NCBI GenBank assembly: GCA_030679955.1 | Contig: JAUXSF010000007.1 | Location: 1 to 35,229 of the forward strand | Reading direction: 5' to 3' | DNA length: 35,229 nucleotides | Source of the DNA: Chlamydiales bacterium | GTDB lineage: Bacteria; Chlamydiota; Chlamydiia; Chlamydiales; JAJFMA01 | Shown here: piece by piece, positions 1 to 7,776 of the stretch | How positions within the stretch are numbered: the stretch's first letter is position 1 | How the letters are laid out: every line of letters begins with the position of its first letter | Made by a program: the position numbers and the translations under genes | The notes under the pieces: generated by a model | Told to the model about the DNA's origin: nothing | The model's database searches: none | What the model saw: the letters and a program-made list of their open reading frames with translations, nothing else

Positions 1-27
1 TAAGATCTCAAAAATTTCAGAAGCTTT

Positions 28-86
28 TTTCATGATATTCCTTGTTTTTGGCTTGGTAACCAAACAGGAATATCATGAAATTTTTA
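28..86 (+). terminator. Rho-independent terminator of an upstream gene
   Basis: Near-perfect inverted repeat: TTTCATGATATTCCTTGTTT at 28-47 pairs with AAACAGGAATATCATGAAA at 62-80, with a single bulged T. It is followed on the plus strand by a T-run (81-85). The orientation suggests a plus-strand gene ending just outside the window. Confidence 0.7.
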
Positions 87-207
87 ATCTCACAAATATT
101 TAATTTTAAGTAGCTTATCTCTTAACTTAACACCATTGGGCTGACGCCTGTGGCTACATGCTTCAATCGCTTCGCGATTAGCTGCGGAAAGTCATCCAAA
201 CTAGTTC

Positions 208-233
208 TTAGCGCCTCTGCGCCTTTGCGTAAA
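208..233. repeat. Partial CGCAAAGACGC-family repeat
   Basis: CTTAGCGCCTCTGCGCCTTTGCGT matches the right half of the palindromic repeat seen complete at 9111-9246, 20271-20332 and 26260-26330. Only one arm is present here. Confidence 0.6.
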
Positions 234-355
234 TATTTTCTTTCGCCCTCATTCTGTTAAATCAATGAAATTGTTTTTATTTGACGGATAATAACTGTTT
301 TGATAAGTTTGTCATGTATTTTTAATTATATTTAAACAAAAACGGAAAGATAAAT

Positions 356-3300
356 ATGTTACCCACTGTTCATGATAGAACTAATGAAGCTAGAACCAAC
401 GTTAATAATAGCCGATCTGCGCCTACGACCAGTAACTATCATGGCAGAGGATACAATCAATCTCATGAGTCTAATGAGCGTAACACTACGTCAGTGCAAA
501 ATATTGGGAGGAACGTCCTTAATAATAACCGAGAGATCGAGGCAAGTCCTTATTCCCATACTGATTCCTCTACAGGGGGGCGCCACCGAACGATAGAGTT
601 AACTAGGATGCTTATGAGCGGTGATTCAGCAACGGATCGTGATGCGGGCAAAAAAATATTAGACATTTTTGAGAAAGGTCGTAGATTTAAGGTTTTGGAT
701 GCCAGGTTAGTCGCTTCAATTGCTTACTACCTAGCTGTACATCGACAAAATTTCGAGTCATTCACATTAAGTCGTGCTGATGAAGACCACTTCTTAGACA
801 ATATAGACTTATTTTTGGACAAAATGGGAGGTCAGGATCTCAGTAGTGTGATATGGCTTATGGCGGTGTTTAAACTTGGGGATAATAATCTTCTTAAAAG
901 AGCTTTAGAAAGGTCAATGCTATTCATAAACAGAATGAATTTTACAAGCATTTCAAATTTAGCTTGGTCCTTACGATACTTTGAAATTCACGATAGTCAC
1001 ATTACAAAAAAGCTAGCTGATAGGGCGAATGAAGTAGCCTCCTCAGGAACTCCTTCTTCAGTTGTCACCTTTGTGCGCTGTTTTGCCGAGTTTGGTTACC
1101 CTAATGCCAAGCTGATGGATACATTGGCAGATATGTTAATTAAGGTGCGGGGCCAATTAAAACCTTTGCAAATTGCTCAATCATTGGGGGCATATGCTAA
1201 GCTTAGAGTGCATAATGAAGAACTAACGCGACGATTCGCGGATAAGTTAGATGCGTTGGGGGGGGGGCTAGACACATTCGCTTTGTCCTTGGGACTCTGG
1301 GCAGCGGCAGAATTAGGTGTCCGTCCTTCAGCAGTAACGCACATGATAAAGAGGGTACCTGATTTAAGAGCCAATTTCTCTCCTTCACAGCTATCTCTTA
1401 TTCTAAGCGCTTATGCGACACTTGGGATTCGTGACAACCAGCAAATCAAGGCACTTGTTGACCTGCTGTCTAGTCATGTTAAGAATATGAGATTTCTAGT
1501 TCTCGCTGAAACCACAATGGCTTTAGCGAAGCTGGGCATTCGCGATGATCTGTTGATAGAAAGTATTGCCGAGCAAGCGATAAAATTTGCTGGACAGAAT
1601 AAAGATATTACTGAGATTGTGGGGGCTTTTGCTGATTTAAATATCCTGCAAGAGAATCTAATGAAAGCCTATGCAACCCGCACCATTGGTGCGGCAAATA
1701 ATCTTTCCTTGAATAACATTCTCGATGCTCTCTCTATTTTGGTAGATTTAGATTATTCTAACGAACAGTTGATGCAAGCACTGGCGCCTCGGTTCATTAA
1801 GCAAATTGAACGCGCTGTTCCACGCGAGTGGATTAAAGTTCTCAATGCTTATGCAAAGCTTGGGGGTTATGATGAAAGCCTAATTAAAGCCCTGACGAGT
1901 CACCTAAACACAGTTGTTAACGATATGCCACTATGGGCTGTACGTGAGACAGCTTCGGCTTTCGCCAGGCTCCGCACCTGCGATCAACAACTTCTTGCCT
2001 CACTTCAAAACCAGGTAAGGGAGTTATTGCCGGAAGTGACACCCAATGATGCCGCTATCCTGATTGGGGCCTTTAATACCTTAGGCGTCAGTAATGCAGC
2101 ACTAATGCAATCACTGAAACAGATTATTTCGCCCTTGGAGAGTCCCTCCAATGTCGTGGAGATTGACTTTACTCAGTATCCACACATTACCAAAAGGGTA
2201 CTGAGCGTTATTGAAAGCTGCCGCAAATCGATTACGGGGTCTCTATACCTGAATCGAGGGGCAATCGATTTGAATGATGAAGATGTGGCATACCTAAGAG
2301 TTAGATTGGAGGAAATAGCATCCGCTGCAGAAACGAGACCATTCTGTCAAGCCTTCTACAAATACCTTGGTATCTATGACAGTTCTGTAAGTGTCCCGCA
2401 GAGCCTGTTTGCTTCTGCACCACCTATCCAAGAGAATTTGGCAGATACCAGGGTAATGGCTGCCATCGCGTCGGATTTTTATGATTTATGGATGCGCAGC
2501 GCCAAGCTAGCGATAGAAGGGATTAAGCAGTCGCCCTCAGGTCTTGTTTTGGTAGAGCAAGAAGAAGGAATTTATCTTCCACTAACCTACTCTCGCGAGC
2601 ATTGTCTACTAACCTTTCACTGCTATCAATCCGGGGATGATGCTCTGCTAACTTCTCTGATGAAGAAAAAGGACGGGTTGATACAAGTGAGTAGCGCTGG
2701 AAGTTTGAATGATATCCCTAACCTTATTGTCATTAATAAGAAGCGAAAGAAAACTCGCGCAACACCGGAGTTAGAGGGCAAGAAGCGCAAAGCAAGCAGC
2801 GGAACTCATGAGTTAGCTGACACCGTTAACCCTTTTAAATTTAGGAAGCTTGCAGAGAACCAGAAAGTATCCTCCGCAAGGAATACTCAGCCTCTCGGGT
2901 CTACGACAGAGCAAATTTCGCAACGCTATCAAGTAAGAAACTTGCCTGCCGATGTAGCTGAGTTACAGGCTATAGTGGCAGAACAGGTTAATGTTAACCA
3001 TCTCGCAAATTCTGATAGAACATTTTTAAGCACCTTTTTCCCAAATCTTCAGAGCGATGAGGCTCTAGCAAGCGTTTTTAACGCATTTAAATGTAAGCGA
3101 CCGATATCGGTTTTTCCATCGCAACTGGCGGAAGAACATTTCTTTTCCTTAATGGTTCTTTGGTTAATGTCGGGGGAAAAATGTGTTTTGGGTCTTCCTT
3201 GCTCCGATTTGGACAAATTCGCACAAACTTTTATAGAAAAACTTAATTCCTTTCAGGAATCAAACCCTCTCTGTTTGGCATGGAAGATCACGAATGGTCA

Positions 3301-5209
3301 TAGGATATCTGACAGTCATTTAAGAGCTTTGCTAAAGGACGAGCGAGTTCCACTCAAGATCCGCTTACAGCTTTGCTACAAGCTACCACTACGCCAATGC
3401 CAAGCATCCTTTTCAATTCTCAAACGCTCGATTACACAATTGCGCGATACTGAAGAGTTCCAGACGTTCTCCAAAGGTTATGACGATGAATCAATAGCCG
3501 TGGAAGAATTTGTGACGAAGATTATGGAAGGTAAGGAACTGGATGATGCTCTGAAGCAATGTAAGCAGTTTGCAGCGCTACCAGATCAGTTGTCAGCCCT
3601 AGTAAGGAAAACTACGACCGCACAAGAAACACACGCCGCCATCGCGACCAGCTCCTTCGTTATTACTACCGAGTCGCTCCTCGCCGAGTGCTTTTGCGAC
3701 TCATTGAAAAAAGCCCGGTTGCTCATTCCATTGAGCGATGGAAAGACGCGTTGTCACATCTACGATTCCGTACCAAAAAACCGATTAGTGCTCTTAGATG
3801 ATCAATCAAGCGTCGAAAAGCAACTAAGGTTAATGCAAATCTACGGAATTAGCCGCGCAACATTGAGAATGAAAGAACTTATCAAAATGCTCTCTGGAGG
3901 GGAATCGAACTTTAATTATGAAGCCTTTGCGGAGCTGCTTGCTCTCTGCGCTATGACTAAAAGGATTATCAAAGACGGCCGCCTTGCCCCTACTGATAGC
4001 AGGGGTGCTCGGGTTGATGAAGTACTTTTATCATACACTTCTCGCGAGAAGGCGATGAGCATTCAAGAGGGTGTTATCCATTATTTTAGACCCCAAAACC
4101 TTGGTGGAAAGTATCTCAAATCGTTGAGTGGTGATTGTAAAGACATCATTTATGTCATTTCATCTCAAACGCCAAACATTCAGCGTTACATCAAGCAGCT
4201 AAAGATCTCTTTGGTATTCAATAACTTTCAAGTCAATGTGATTAGTGGCAAATGCAGAAAGCGTGATCTTGTGGCAAACACAGAAAAAGACCCTCGAGTT
4301 ACCATTATCACGCAAAGAGTTTTGCCTTCAATATTGCCTAATGGATGGAAGGTCTTGGTTGACCCTCAAGTCAAACAGTTGGGAACCCTATCTTATCATA
4401 AAGGTAAGGTAATACGTCTGCTCGCCCCATCAAACAAAGGTTCTCAAAATATGGTTCGAGCATGTTTTGGTGATGGAGGCCTTCCTATGTTAGAAACAGC
4501 TCTAAAACAGCTCTTAAAGGAACTTTTGGAAAGAAATAAACAGTCATCATCCCTGTATCAGCAAATAGAGCAAGCTATCCTTAAGCCAGACACTATTGCT
4601 AAGCTTTCCGACATCTTATACAAAAAAACTCTCCCCGTTCAGAGCATTGTAGAAAACGACACGATTTTACTAGACGGTGTACAACTAAGGCCCATACCTA
4701 TTCCACGTGATGGTCACTGTCTCTTTCAATGTTTGATCGAGGCCGGTCTTTCGAGTCGTGAGGAAGGAGTTCAGCAATGTCGTAATAAGATCTCTGATCT
4801 TATTGAGCAGAAAAGAGATCAGTACATGGCACTTTTGGGTGAAGAGGAATTCGAGTCCATGACAAAGGCGATTCGGTTTTATGAAGGTCCTTTTAAAGAG
4901 GACTATGAGGATCTTCTTATGGAAGTTCAAAGCCTACGTGGGAGCCAAAACCCACGCTCACCAGCCTATTTCCAATACAGCACAGAGTTCCTTAAAGCGT
5001 TTTTCGACCTCTACGTCACTCTTTTAAAAGAAACTTCTATGTGGGGTGGATTCATCGAGTTAGATGCCGTTGCTAACCATTTTAAGAGGCAAATTGTGAT
5101 TCAAAAGCAAGATGGTGAGGTTGAAAGAATGTTGCCTGCGAATGAAGAGTTCGATGGTACCTTCTTCCTTGAACACGATGGCGCGCACTATACCTTTTTA
5201 AAGCCGTAA
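356..5209 (+). CDS. Giant candidate effector: helical (FASTK/OPR-like) repeats plus C-terminal OTU cysteine protease
   Basis: 1617 residues, with GGAAAGA five bases before the ATG. Residues 1-85 are Asn/Ser-rich and probably disordered. Residues about 130-600 are a run of roughly 36-38-residue helical repeats with a recurring pattern of the type 'ayAkLgi.d..l...La', resembling the octo/heptatricopeptide repeats of FASTK/RAP-type organellar RNA-binding proteins. Residues 795-812 hold two basic clusters (KKRKK and KKRK) ten residues apart, like a bipartite nuclear localisation signal. Residues about 850-1430 are unrecognised; I found no Walker motif. Residues about 1445-1617 are an OTU-type deubiquitinase: DGHC with candidate catalytic Cys1455, a WGGFIEL segment, and His1611 in HYTFL close to the C-terminus. 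There is no signal peptide, so export would be by type III or another leaderless route (inference). The OTU fold is the firmest call. RNA binding and nuclear targeting are inferences. Confidence 0.8.
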   Translation: MLPTVHDRTNEARTNVNNSRSAPTTSNYHGRGYNQSHESNERNTTSVQNIGRNVLNNNREIEASPYSHTDSSTGGRHRTIELTRMLMSGDSATDRDAGKKILDIFEKGRRFKVLDARLVASIAYYLAVHRQNFESFTLSRADEDHFLDNIDLFLDKMGGQDLSSVIWLMAVFKLGDNNLLKRALERSMLFINRMNFTSISNLAWSLRYFEIHDSHITKKLADRANEVASSGTPSSVVTFVRCFAEFGYPNAKLMDTLADMLIKVRGQLKPLQIAQSLGAYAKLRVHNEELTRRFADKLDALGGGLDTFALSLGLWAAAELGVRPSAVTHMIKRVPDLRANFSPSQLSLILSAYATLGIRDNQQIKALVDLLSSHVKNMRFLVLAETTMALAKLGIRDDLLIESIAEQAIKFAGQNKDITEIVGAFADLNILQENLMKAYATRTIGAANNLSLNNILDALSILVDLDYSNEQLMQALAPRFIKQIERAVPREWIKVLNAYAKLGGYDESLIKALTSHLNTVVNDMPLWAVRETASAFARLRTCDQQLLASLQNQVRELLPEVTPNDAAILIGAFNTLGVSNAALMQSLKQIISPLESPSNVVEIDFTQYPHITKRVLSVIESCRKSITGSLYLNRGAIDLNDEDVAYLRVRLEEIASAAETRPFCQAFYKYLGIYDSSVSVPQSLFASAPPIQENLADTRVMAAIASDFYDLWMRSAKLAIEGIKQSPSGLVLVEQEEGIYLPLTYSREHCLLTFHCYQSGDDALLTSLMKKKDGLIQVSSAGSLNDIPNLIVINKKRKKTRATPELEGKKRKASSGTHELADTVNPFKFRKLAENQKVSSARNTQPLGSTTEQISQRYQVRNLPADVAELQAIVAEQVNVNHLANSDRTFLSTFFPNLQSDEALASVFNAFKCKRPISVFPSQLAEEHFFSLMVLWLMSGEKCVLGLPCSDLDKFAQTFIEKLNSFQESNPLCLAWKITNGHRISDSHLRALLKDERVPLKIRLQLCYKLPLRQCQASFSILKRSITQLRDTEEFQTFSKGYDDESIAVEEFVTKIMEGKELDDALKQCKQFAALPDQLSALVRKTTTAQETHAAIATSSFVITTESLLAECFCDSLKKARLLIPLSDGKTRCHIYDSVPKNRLVLLDDQSSVEKQLRLMQIYGISRATLRMKELIKMLSGGESNFNYEAFAELLALCAMTKRIIKDGRLAPTDSRGARVDEVLLSYTSREKAMSIQEGVIHYFRPQNLGGKYLKSLSGDCKDIIYVISSQTPNIQRYIKQLKISLVFNNFQVNVISGKCRKRDLVANTEKDPRVTIITQRVLPSILPNGWKVLVDPQVKQLGTLSYHKGKVIRLLAPSNKGSQNMVRACFGDGGLPMLETALKQLLKELLERNKQSSSLYQQIEQAILKPDTIAKLSDILYKKTLPVQSIVENDTILLDGVQLRPIPIPRDGHCLFQCLIEAGLSSREEGVQQCRNKISDLIEQKRDQYMALLGEEEFESMTKAIRFYEGPFKEDYEDLLMEVQSLRGSQNPRSPAYFQYSTEFLKAFFDLYVTLLKETSMWGGFIELDAVANHFKRQIVIQKQDGEVERMLPANEEFDGTFFLEHDGAHYTFLKP

Positions 5210-5211
5210 AT

Positions 5212-5242
5212 AATGGTCACAGATAGACTATCTGTGACCATT
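5212..5242. terminator. Bidirectional hairpin between convergent genes
   Basis: Perfect 15-bp inverted repeat (AATGGTCACAGATAG at 5212-5226 against CTATCTGTGACCATT at 5228-5242), placed directly between the stop of the OTU gene and the stop of the convergent minus-strand gene. It lacks a strong T-run, but position and symmetry favour a shared terminator. Confidence 0.65.
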
Positions 5243-5250
5243 TAAACTTG

Positions 5251-5634
5251 TTACGCGCGTAGCGCTTTTAAAGCTGCATCGAGTAAAAACTTGGAGACAT
5301 ATGTAGCCAAATTACTGCTCGCGCCAACAACTAGACCTTCGTTGTAGAAGTTGACCTGACGATTAAAAAAGCGGTTAACCACTGCATTAGAAACTGCAGC
5401 TTCTACAAAAAGTCGGAAAGCTAACAATAGCACAGTCGCAACAGGATTTAGCCTCGTGCTAAGTTGAATGGCGGTCCATGCAGGCTGCACCGCGTAATGT
5501 AGAGAAACGTTAACAATACCAACTAGTGCGCCTGTTCCTGCTGGTAGTTTATTATGGCGTCCCACCGCTTCGCCAGCTCCGATGCTAAATGCTCCTATTG
5601 CCACGTTATAGGCTGATGTGAATAGTCCGTCCAT
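5251..5634 (-). CDS. Small hydrophobic membrane protein, unknown
   Basis: 127 residues, not recognised. The longest frame begins at a TTG (5649), but that TTG lies inside the Shine-Dalgarno (TTGAGGAGT). The ATG at 5634 is correctly spaced behind it and is used here. The protein is rich in Gly/Ala/Val with about three hydrophobic stretches (residues 5-20, 35-50, 65-90) and no signal peptidase site; the C-terminus (LDAALKALRA) could be amphipathic. It has its own promoter (5671-5699) and is isolated by hairpins on both sides, so it is a single-gene transcription unit. A small inclusion-membrane or inner-membrane protein is possible, but no family is assigned. Confidence 0.6.
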   Translation of the reverse strand: MDGLFTSAYNVAIGAFSIGAGEAVGRHNKLPAGTGALVGIVNVSLHYAVQPAWTAIQLSTRLNPVATVLLLAFRLFVEAAVSNAVVNRFFNRQVNFYNEGLVVGASSNLATYVSKFLLDAALKALRA

Positions 5635-5670
5635 ATTAGTACTCCTCAATTTGAAAGTTTACGGAAGCCA

Positions 5671-5699
5671 AATATCGCAGGTAAGTCGAAACTTGGCAA
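5671..5699 (-). promoter_or_regulatory. Sigma70-like promoter of the 127-residue membrane protein
   Basis: On the minus strand TTGCCA (5699-5694), a 17-base spacer, then GATATT (5676-5671). That gives 5/6 and 4/6 matches to the consensus at ideal spacing, about 37 bases ahead of the ATG and just downstream of the terminator of the preceding operon. Confidence 0.5.
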
Positions 5700-5716
5700 T
5701 CTATTCTGACTTTCAT

Positions 5717-5783
5717 ATTTTTTTTACCACATACTCTAATAGCGCCGCCATGCCGGCGCTATTAGAGTATGTAGTAAAAAAAA
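5717..5783 (-). terminator. Strong terminator of the LysM-exbB-exbD operon
   Basis: Perfect 17-bp stem (5730-5746 against 5755-5771, loop GCCATGCC), extended by A/T-rich flanks: a T-run before it and an A-run after it on the plus strand. It is therefore terminator-like in both directions. Read on the minus strand it follows the stop of the 260-residue gene. Confidence 0.8.
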
Positions 5784-5801
5784 AATCTTGCAATTGTGTC
5801 T

Positions 5802-6584
5802 TTACTTGGCAGCTTCGGGGATAGGTTCCAGGCCTCTGGTGTTCAAGAACTGGTTGGCTTCGGGAATTAGAGCCTTGTTATAGACCTTGCCTTGGTAGAT
5901 GTATCGCGCGACAACTGAAAATACTTCCCAATCTAAGTCCAGAGTCCAGAGTTGCTTTTGGTCATCAAATCTGGGCCCAAATAGGCCTTGGAAGGTCTTA
6001 GGGATCTCCACAATATTTTCGTCATTGAGCTGTATTTTTACGAACGTAGTGATGTCTTCTAGATCGACATCCATTTCACTAAGCACTTTTAACGAAAGGG
6101 GAATGGGTACGCCTTCAACTTTTACCCATTTAACGTTCAGTGGTTCCAATGCTCTTGAAACCATCATTTGCGAACGGGCCGCGCTTAAATACACTGTGTG
6201 GCCATCGGATAACATGCCAAGGTCTTCCCAGTTGGCTAAGATATCTTTCACACGGCGTTGGTAGTCTTGAGCGATCATCTTGGTAACGAATTTCTCAGGA
6301 GCACTGTACTTTGAAATAGACCATGCCTTAACGACCAAATTTTGGAACATCTGGTGCATTTTTGGCGCAAAACCAACCTCTTGCAGGGGTTCATTAATTT
6401 GAGCCAGCGTGTGGATTTGATCTAATAACGCGTTAAGGCAATCGGGATTCTTTAGGACGATGAGCTGATTTTTACAGACATCTTTGACGTTGTTTGTAAT
6501 GCGATTAACTTCTTGGACGTTTGTGGCCAAAGATTGAGGGGAGGAGTGTCTATTTAACAGTTGGGAGCTGTCAATTACTACCAT
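5802..6584 (-). CDS. Hypothetical protein, possible divergent BTB/POZ fold at C-terminus
   Basis: 260 residues, soluble, no signal peptide or membrane segment. Last gene of the LysM-exbB-exbD operon, starting 20 bases after the exbD stop with only a weak ribosome binding site. The N-terminal 150 residues are helical and unrecognised. Residues about 179-250 have the order of elements seen in BTB/POZ domains: a short strand (VKIQL), a segment ending in LFGPRF, a second strand (LWTLDLD), and then FSVVARYIYQGKV, which resembles the BTB signature 'F..ll.yiYtGk'. BTB and F-box families are known to be expanded in amoeba-associated chlamydiae as host-directed ubiquitin ligase adaptors. The BTB call here rests on this one motif and is tentative. 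The operon position could instead indicate an envelope-linked role. Confidence 0.55.
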   Translation of the reverse strand: MVVIDSSQLLNRHSSPQSLATNVQEVNRITNNVKDVCKNQLIVLKNPDCLNALLDQIHTLAQINEPLQEVGFAPKMHQMFQNLVVKAWSISKYSAPEKFVTKMIAQDYQRRVKDILANWEDLGMLSDGHTVYLSAARSQMMVSRALEPLNVKWVKVEGVPIPLSLKVLSEMDVDLEDITTFVKIQLNDENIVEIPKTFQGLFGPRFDDQKQLWTLDLDWEVFSVVARYIYQGKVYNKALIPEANQFLNTRGLEPIPEAAK

Positions 6585-6604
6585 GTGATGTATCTCGCTT
6601 ATTG

Positions 6605-7063
6605 CTAGATTGAGTCGGGCTGGTAAACAGGGTGTACCTCAAAGCCGGCTTCGCGAACTGCAAAGATCGCCCGTAGGATGGGATCCCATTGCGCTTCGCG
6701 GTCTATTTTCATGAGAACCCGAGTCTTGCTTTTGTCAGTGGGCAGAAGGCCCTTTGTGTATTGTTGTGAGAGCTCATCCCGAATTTCTTCGGGATTAGTC
6801 ATTTGATAATCGCGTATTTCCGTGACCCACTTGTAGTTACCGTCTGAGGTTACACTGAGGTGAATGGTATGAGTGTCTGCGTTGCCAGCGCCTTGTGCTT
6901 GCTCTGCACGCAATTCCACCAGATCGATATCAGTGTCTCGGGTGGTAATGCGGGTAACAGCCAAGCTGGCGAAAAACATAAGCATGAGAAAAAGGAAGTC
7001 AATCATCGGTGCTAGGTTAACACTACGTTGACCTAGAATTTCATCACGCGGAGCAAAACTCAT
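6605..7063 (-). CDS. exbD: ExbD/TolR-type proton-channel subunit
   Basis: 152 residues, the usual ExbD/TolR length. The short cytoplasmic N-terminus is followed by a single membrane helix at about 19-37, beginning NLAPMIDFLFLMLMFF. Asp22 in the PMIDF motif corresponds to the conserved proton-carrying Asp of ExbD/TolR. The rest is the periplasmic domain, including VLMKIDREAQWDPILRAI, typical of the family. The ATG overlaps the stop of exbB by four bases (ATGA), so the two are translationally coupled. It should form a proton-driven motor with ExbB that energises an envelope protein, most likely the co-transcribed LysM protein (inference). Confidence 0.92.
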   Translation of the reverse strand: MSFAPRDEILGQRSVNLAPMIDFLFLMLMFFASLAVTRITTRDTDIDLVELRAEQAQGAGNADTHTIHLSVTSDGNYKWVTEIRDYQMTNPEEIRDELSQQYTKGLLPTDKSKTRVLMKIDREAQWDPILRAIFAVREAGFEVHPVYQPDSI

Positions 7064-7776
7064 GGTGTGTCCAATTCTTGATCGACGAGGTTAATGATCG
7101 CAACAGCTTCATTTTCGACAGTGTTCAGAACATTAAGTACGCGATACTTTAGTGTGGCATAGAAAATCATAGCTAAGATAGCTACGATTAAGCCTGCTAC
7201 AGTAGTGCCAACCGCAATACCGAAGCCATCGAATATGGATGCCAAACTGTCAGGGGAGTTGCCTGAGTCGTAAAAGCCCATAAAGATACCCATGACCGTT
7301 CCTAGCAGTCCAAGCATTGGTGCTATGACAGCTACTTCGTTTAGCAAGGCGATACGTTGCCACAGCGAGTTGCCTTGACGGCGCCCTTCAGCTTGCACAA
7401 CATCCATCATCACTTGTGGTCCATGGCGACGAGCAGAGATGCCACTGGCGATAATGCTAGAGCAGAAGTTACGGCTTTCATGGCATAGTGCTAAGGCAGA
7501 GTCAAATTGTCGCTCGCTCAGCAATTGCCGTACCTGATGTGTAAAGGCATCTGGCATCATGTCTTTGAGCTTCAATGTGATGAAGGTGTACAGCCAGATG
7601 CTAACTGATGCGATGGACAATACTACCAGCAATGAGTAGATAAGCGGGCTGGCTGCGAACACTCGCGTTAGGTCGAGAGCTCCAGTCTGCTGTGCTTGTG
7701 CGAACACATCGTCTGCAGCACAAGCCAGGCTACATTGAAAGAGGCTTAAGAGGGCAAATGTTCTTACAATCTTCAT
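7060..7776 (-). CDS. exbB: ExbB/TolQ-type motor subunit with signal peptide
   Basis: 238 residues. It starts with a cleavable-looking signal peptide (residues 1-21, ending ACA before ADD), as in ExbB proteins with an extended N-terminus. Membrane helix 1 lies at about 43-66. The cytoplasmic loop follows, then the two C-terminal helices: about 142-168 (EVAVIAPMLGLLGTVMGIF, the MotA/TolQ/ExbB signature) and about 185-210 (GIAVGTTVAGLIVAILAMIF). It overlaps its upstream neighbour (LysM gene) and downstream neighbour (exbD) by four bases each, a tightly coupled operon. It forms the pentameric stator around ExbD. Confidence 0.93.
   Translation of the reverse strand: MKIVRTFALLSLFQCSLACAADDVFAQAQQTGALDLTRVFAASPLIYSLLVVLSIASVSIWLYTFITLKLKDMMPDAFTHQVRQLLSERQFDSALALCHESRNFCSSIIASGISARRHGPQVMMDVVQAEGRRQGNSLWQRIALLNEVAVIAPMLGLLGTVMGIFMGFYDSGNSPDSLASIFDGFGIAVGTTVAGLIVAILAMIFYATLKYRVLNVLNTVENEAVAIINLVDQELDTP

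Larger units (their letters stand above)
1..355. other. Leading intergenic region, no gene seen
   Basis: No supportable reading frame. It holds a terminator hairpin (28-86) that probably ends a plus-strand gene lying left of the window, a small hairpin AATCGC-TTC-GCGATT at 165-179, a partial copy of the CGCAAAGACGC dispersed repeat (208-233), and an AT-rich stretch (about 240-340) that should carry the promoter of the next gene. TTGACG at 281-286 is a possible -35, but no convincing -10 lies at the right distance, so no promoter is called. GGAAAGA at 344-350 is the ribosome binding site for the ATG at 356. Confidence 0.6.

Noticed and set aside
2900-4650. Helicase or nucleotide-binding domain in the middle of the OTU protein
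   Set aside because: A segment near residues 1270-1370 looks faintly helicase-like, but no Walker A, Walker B or helicase motif VI could be found.
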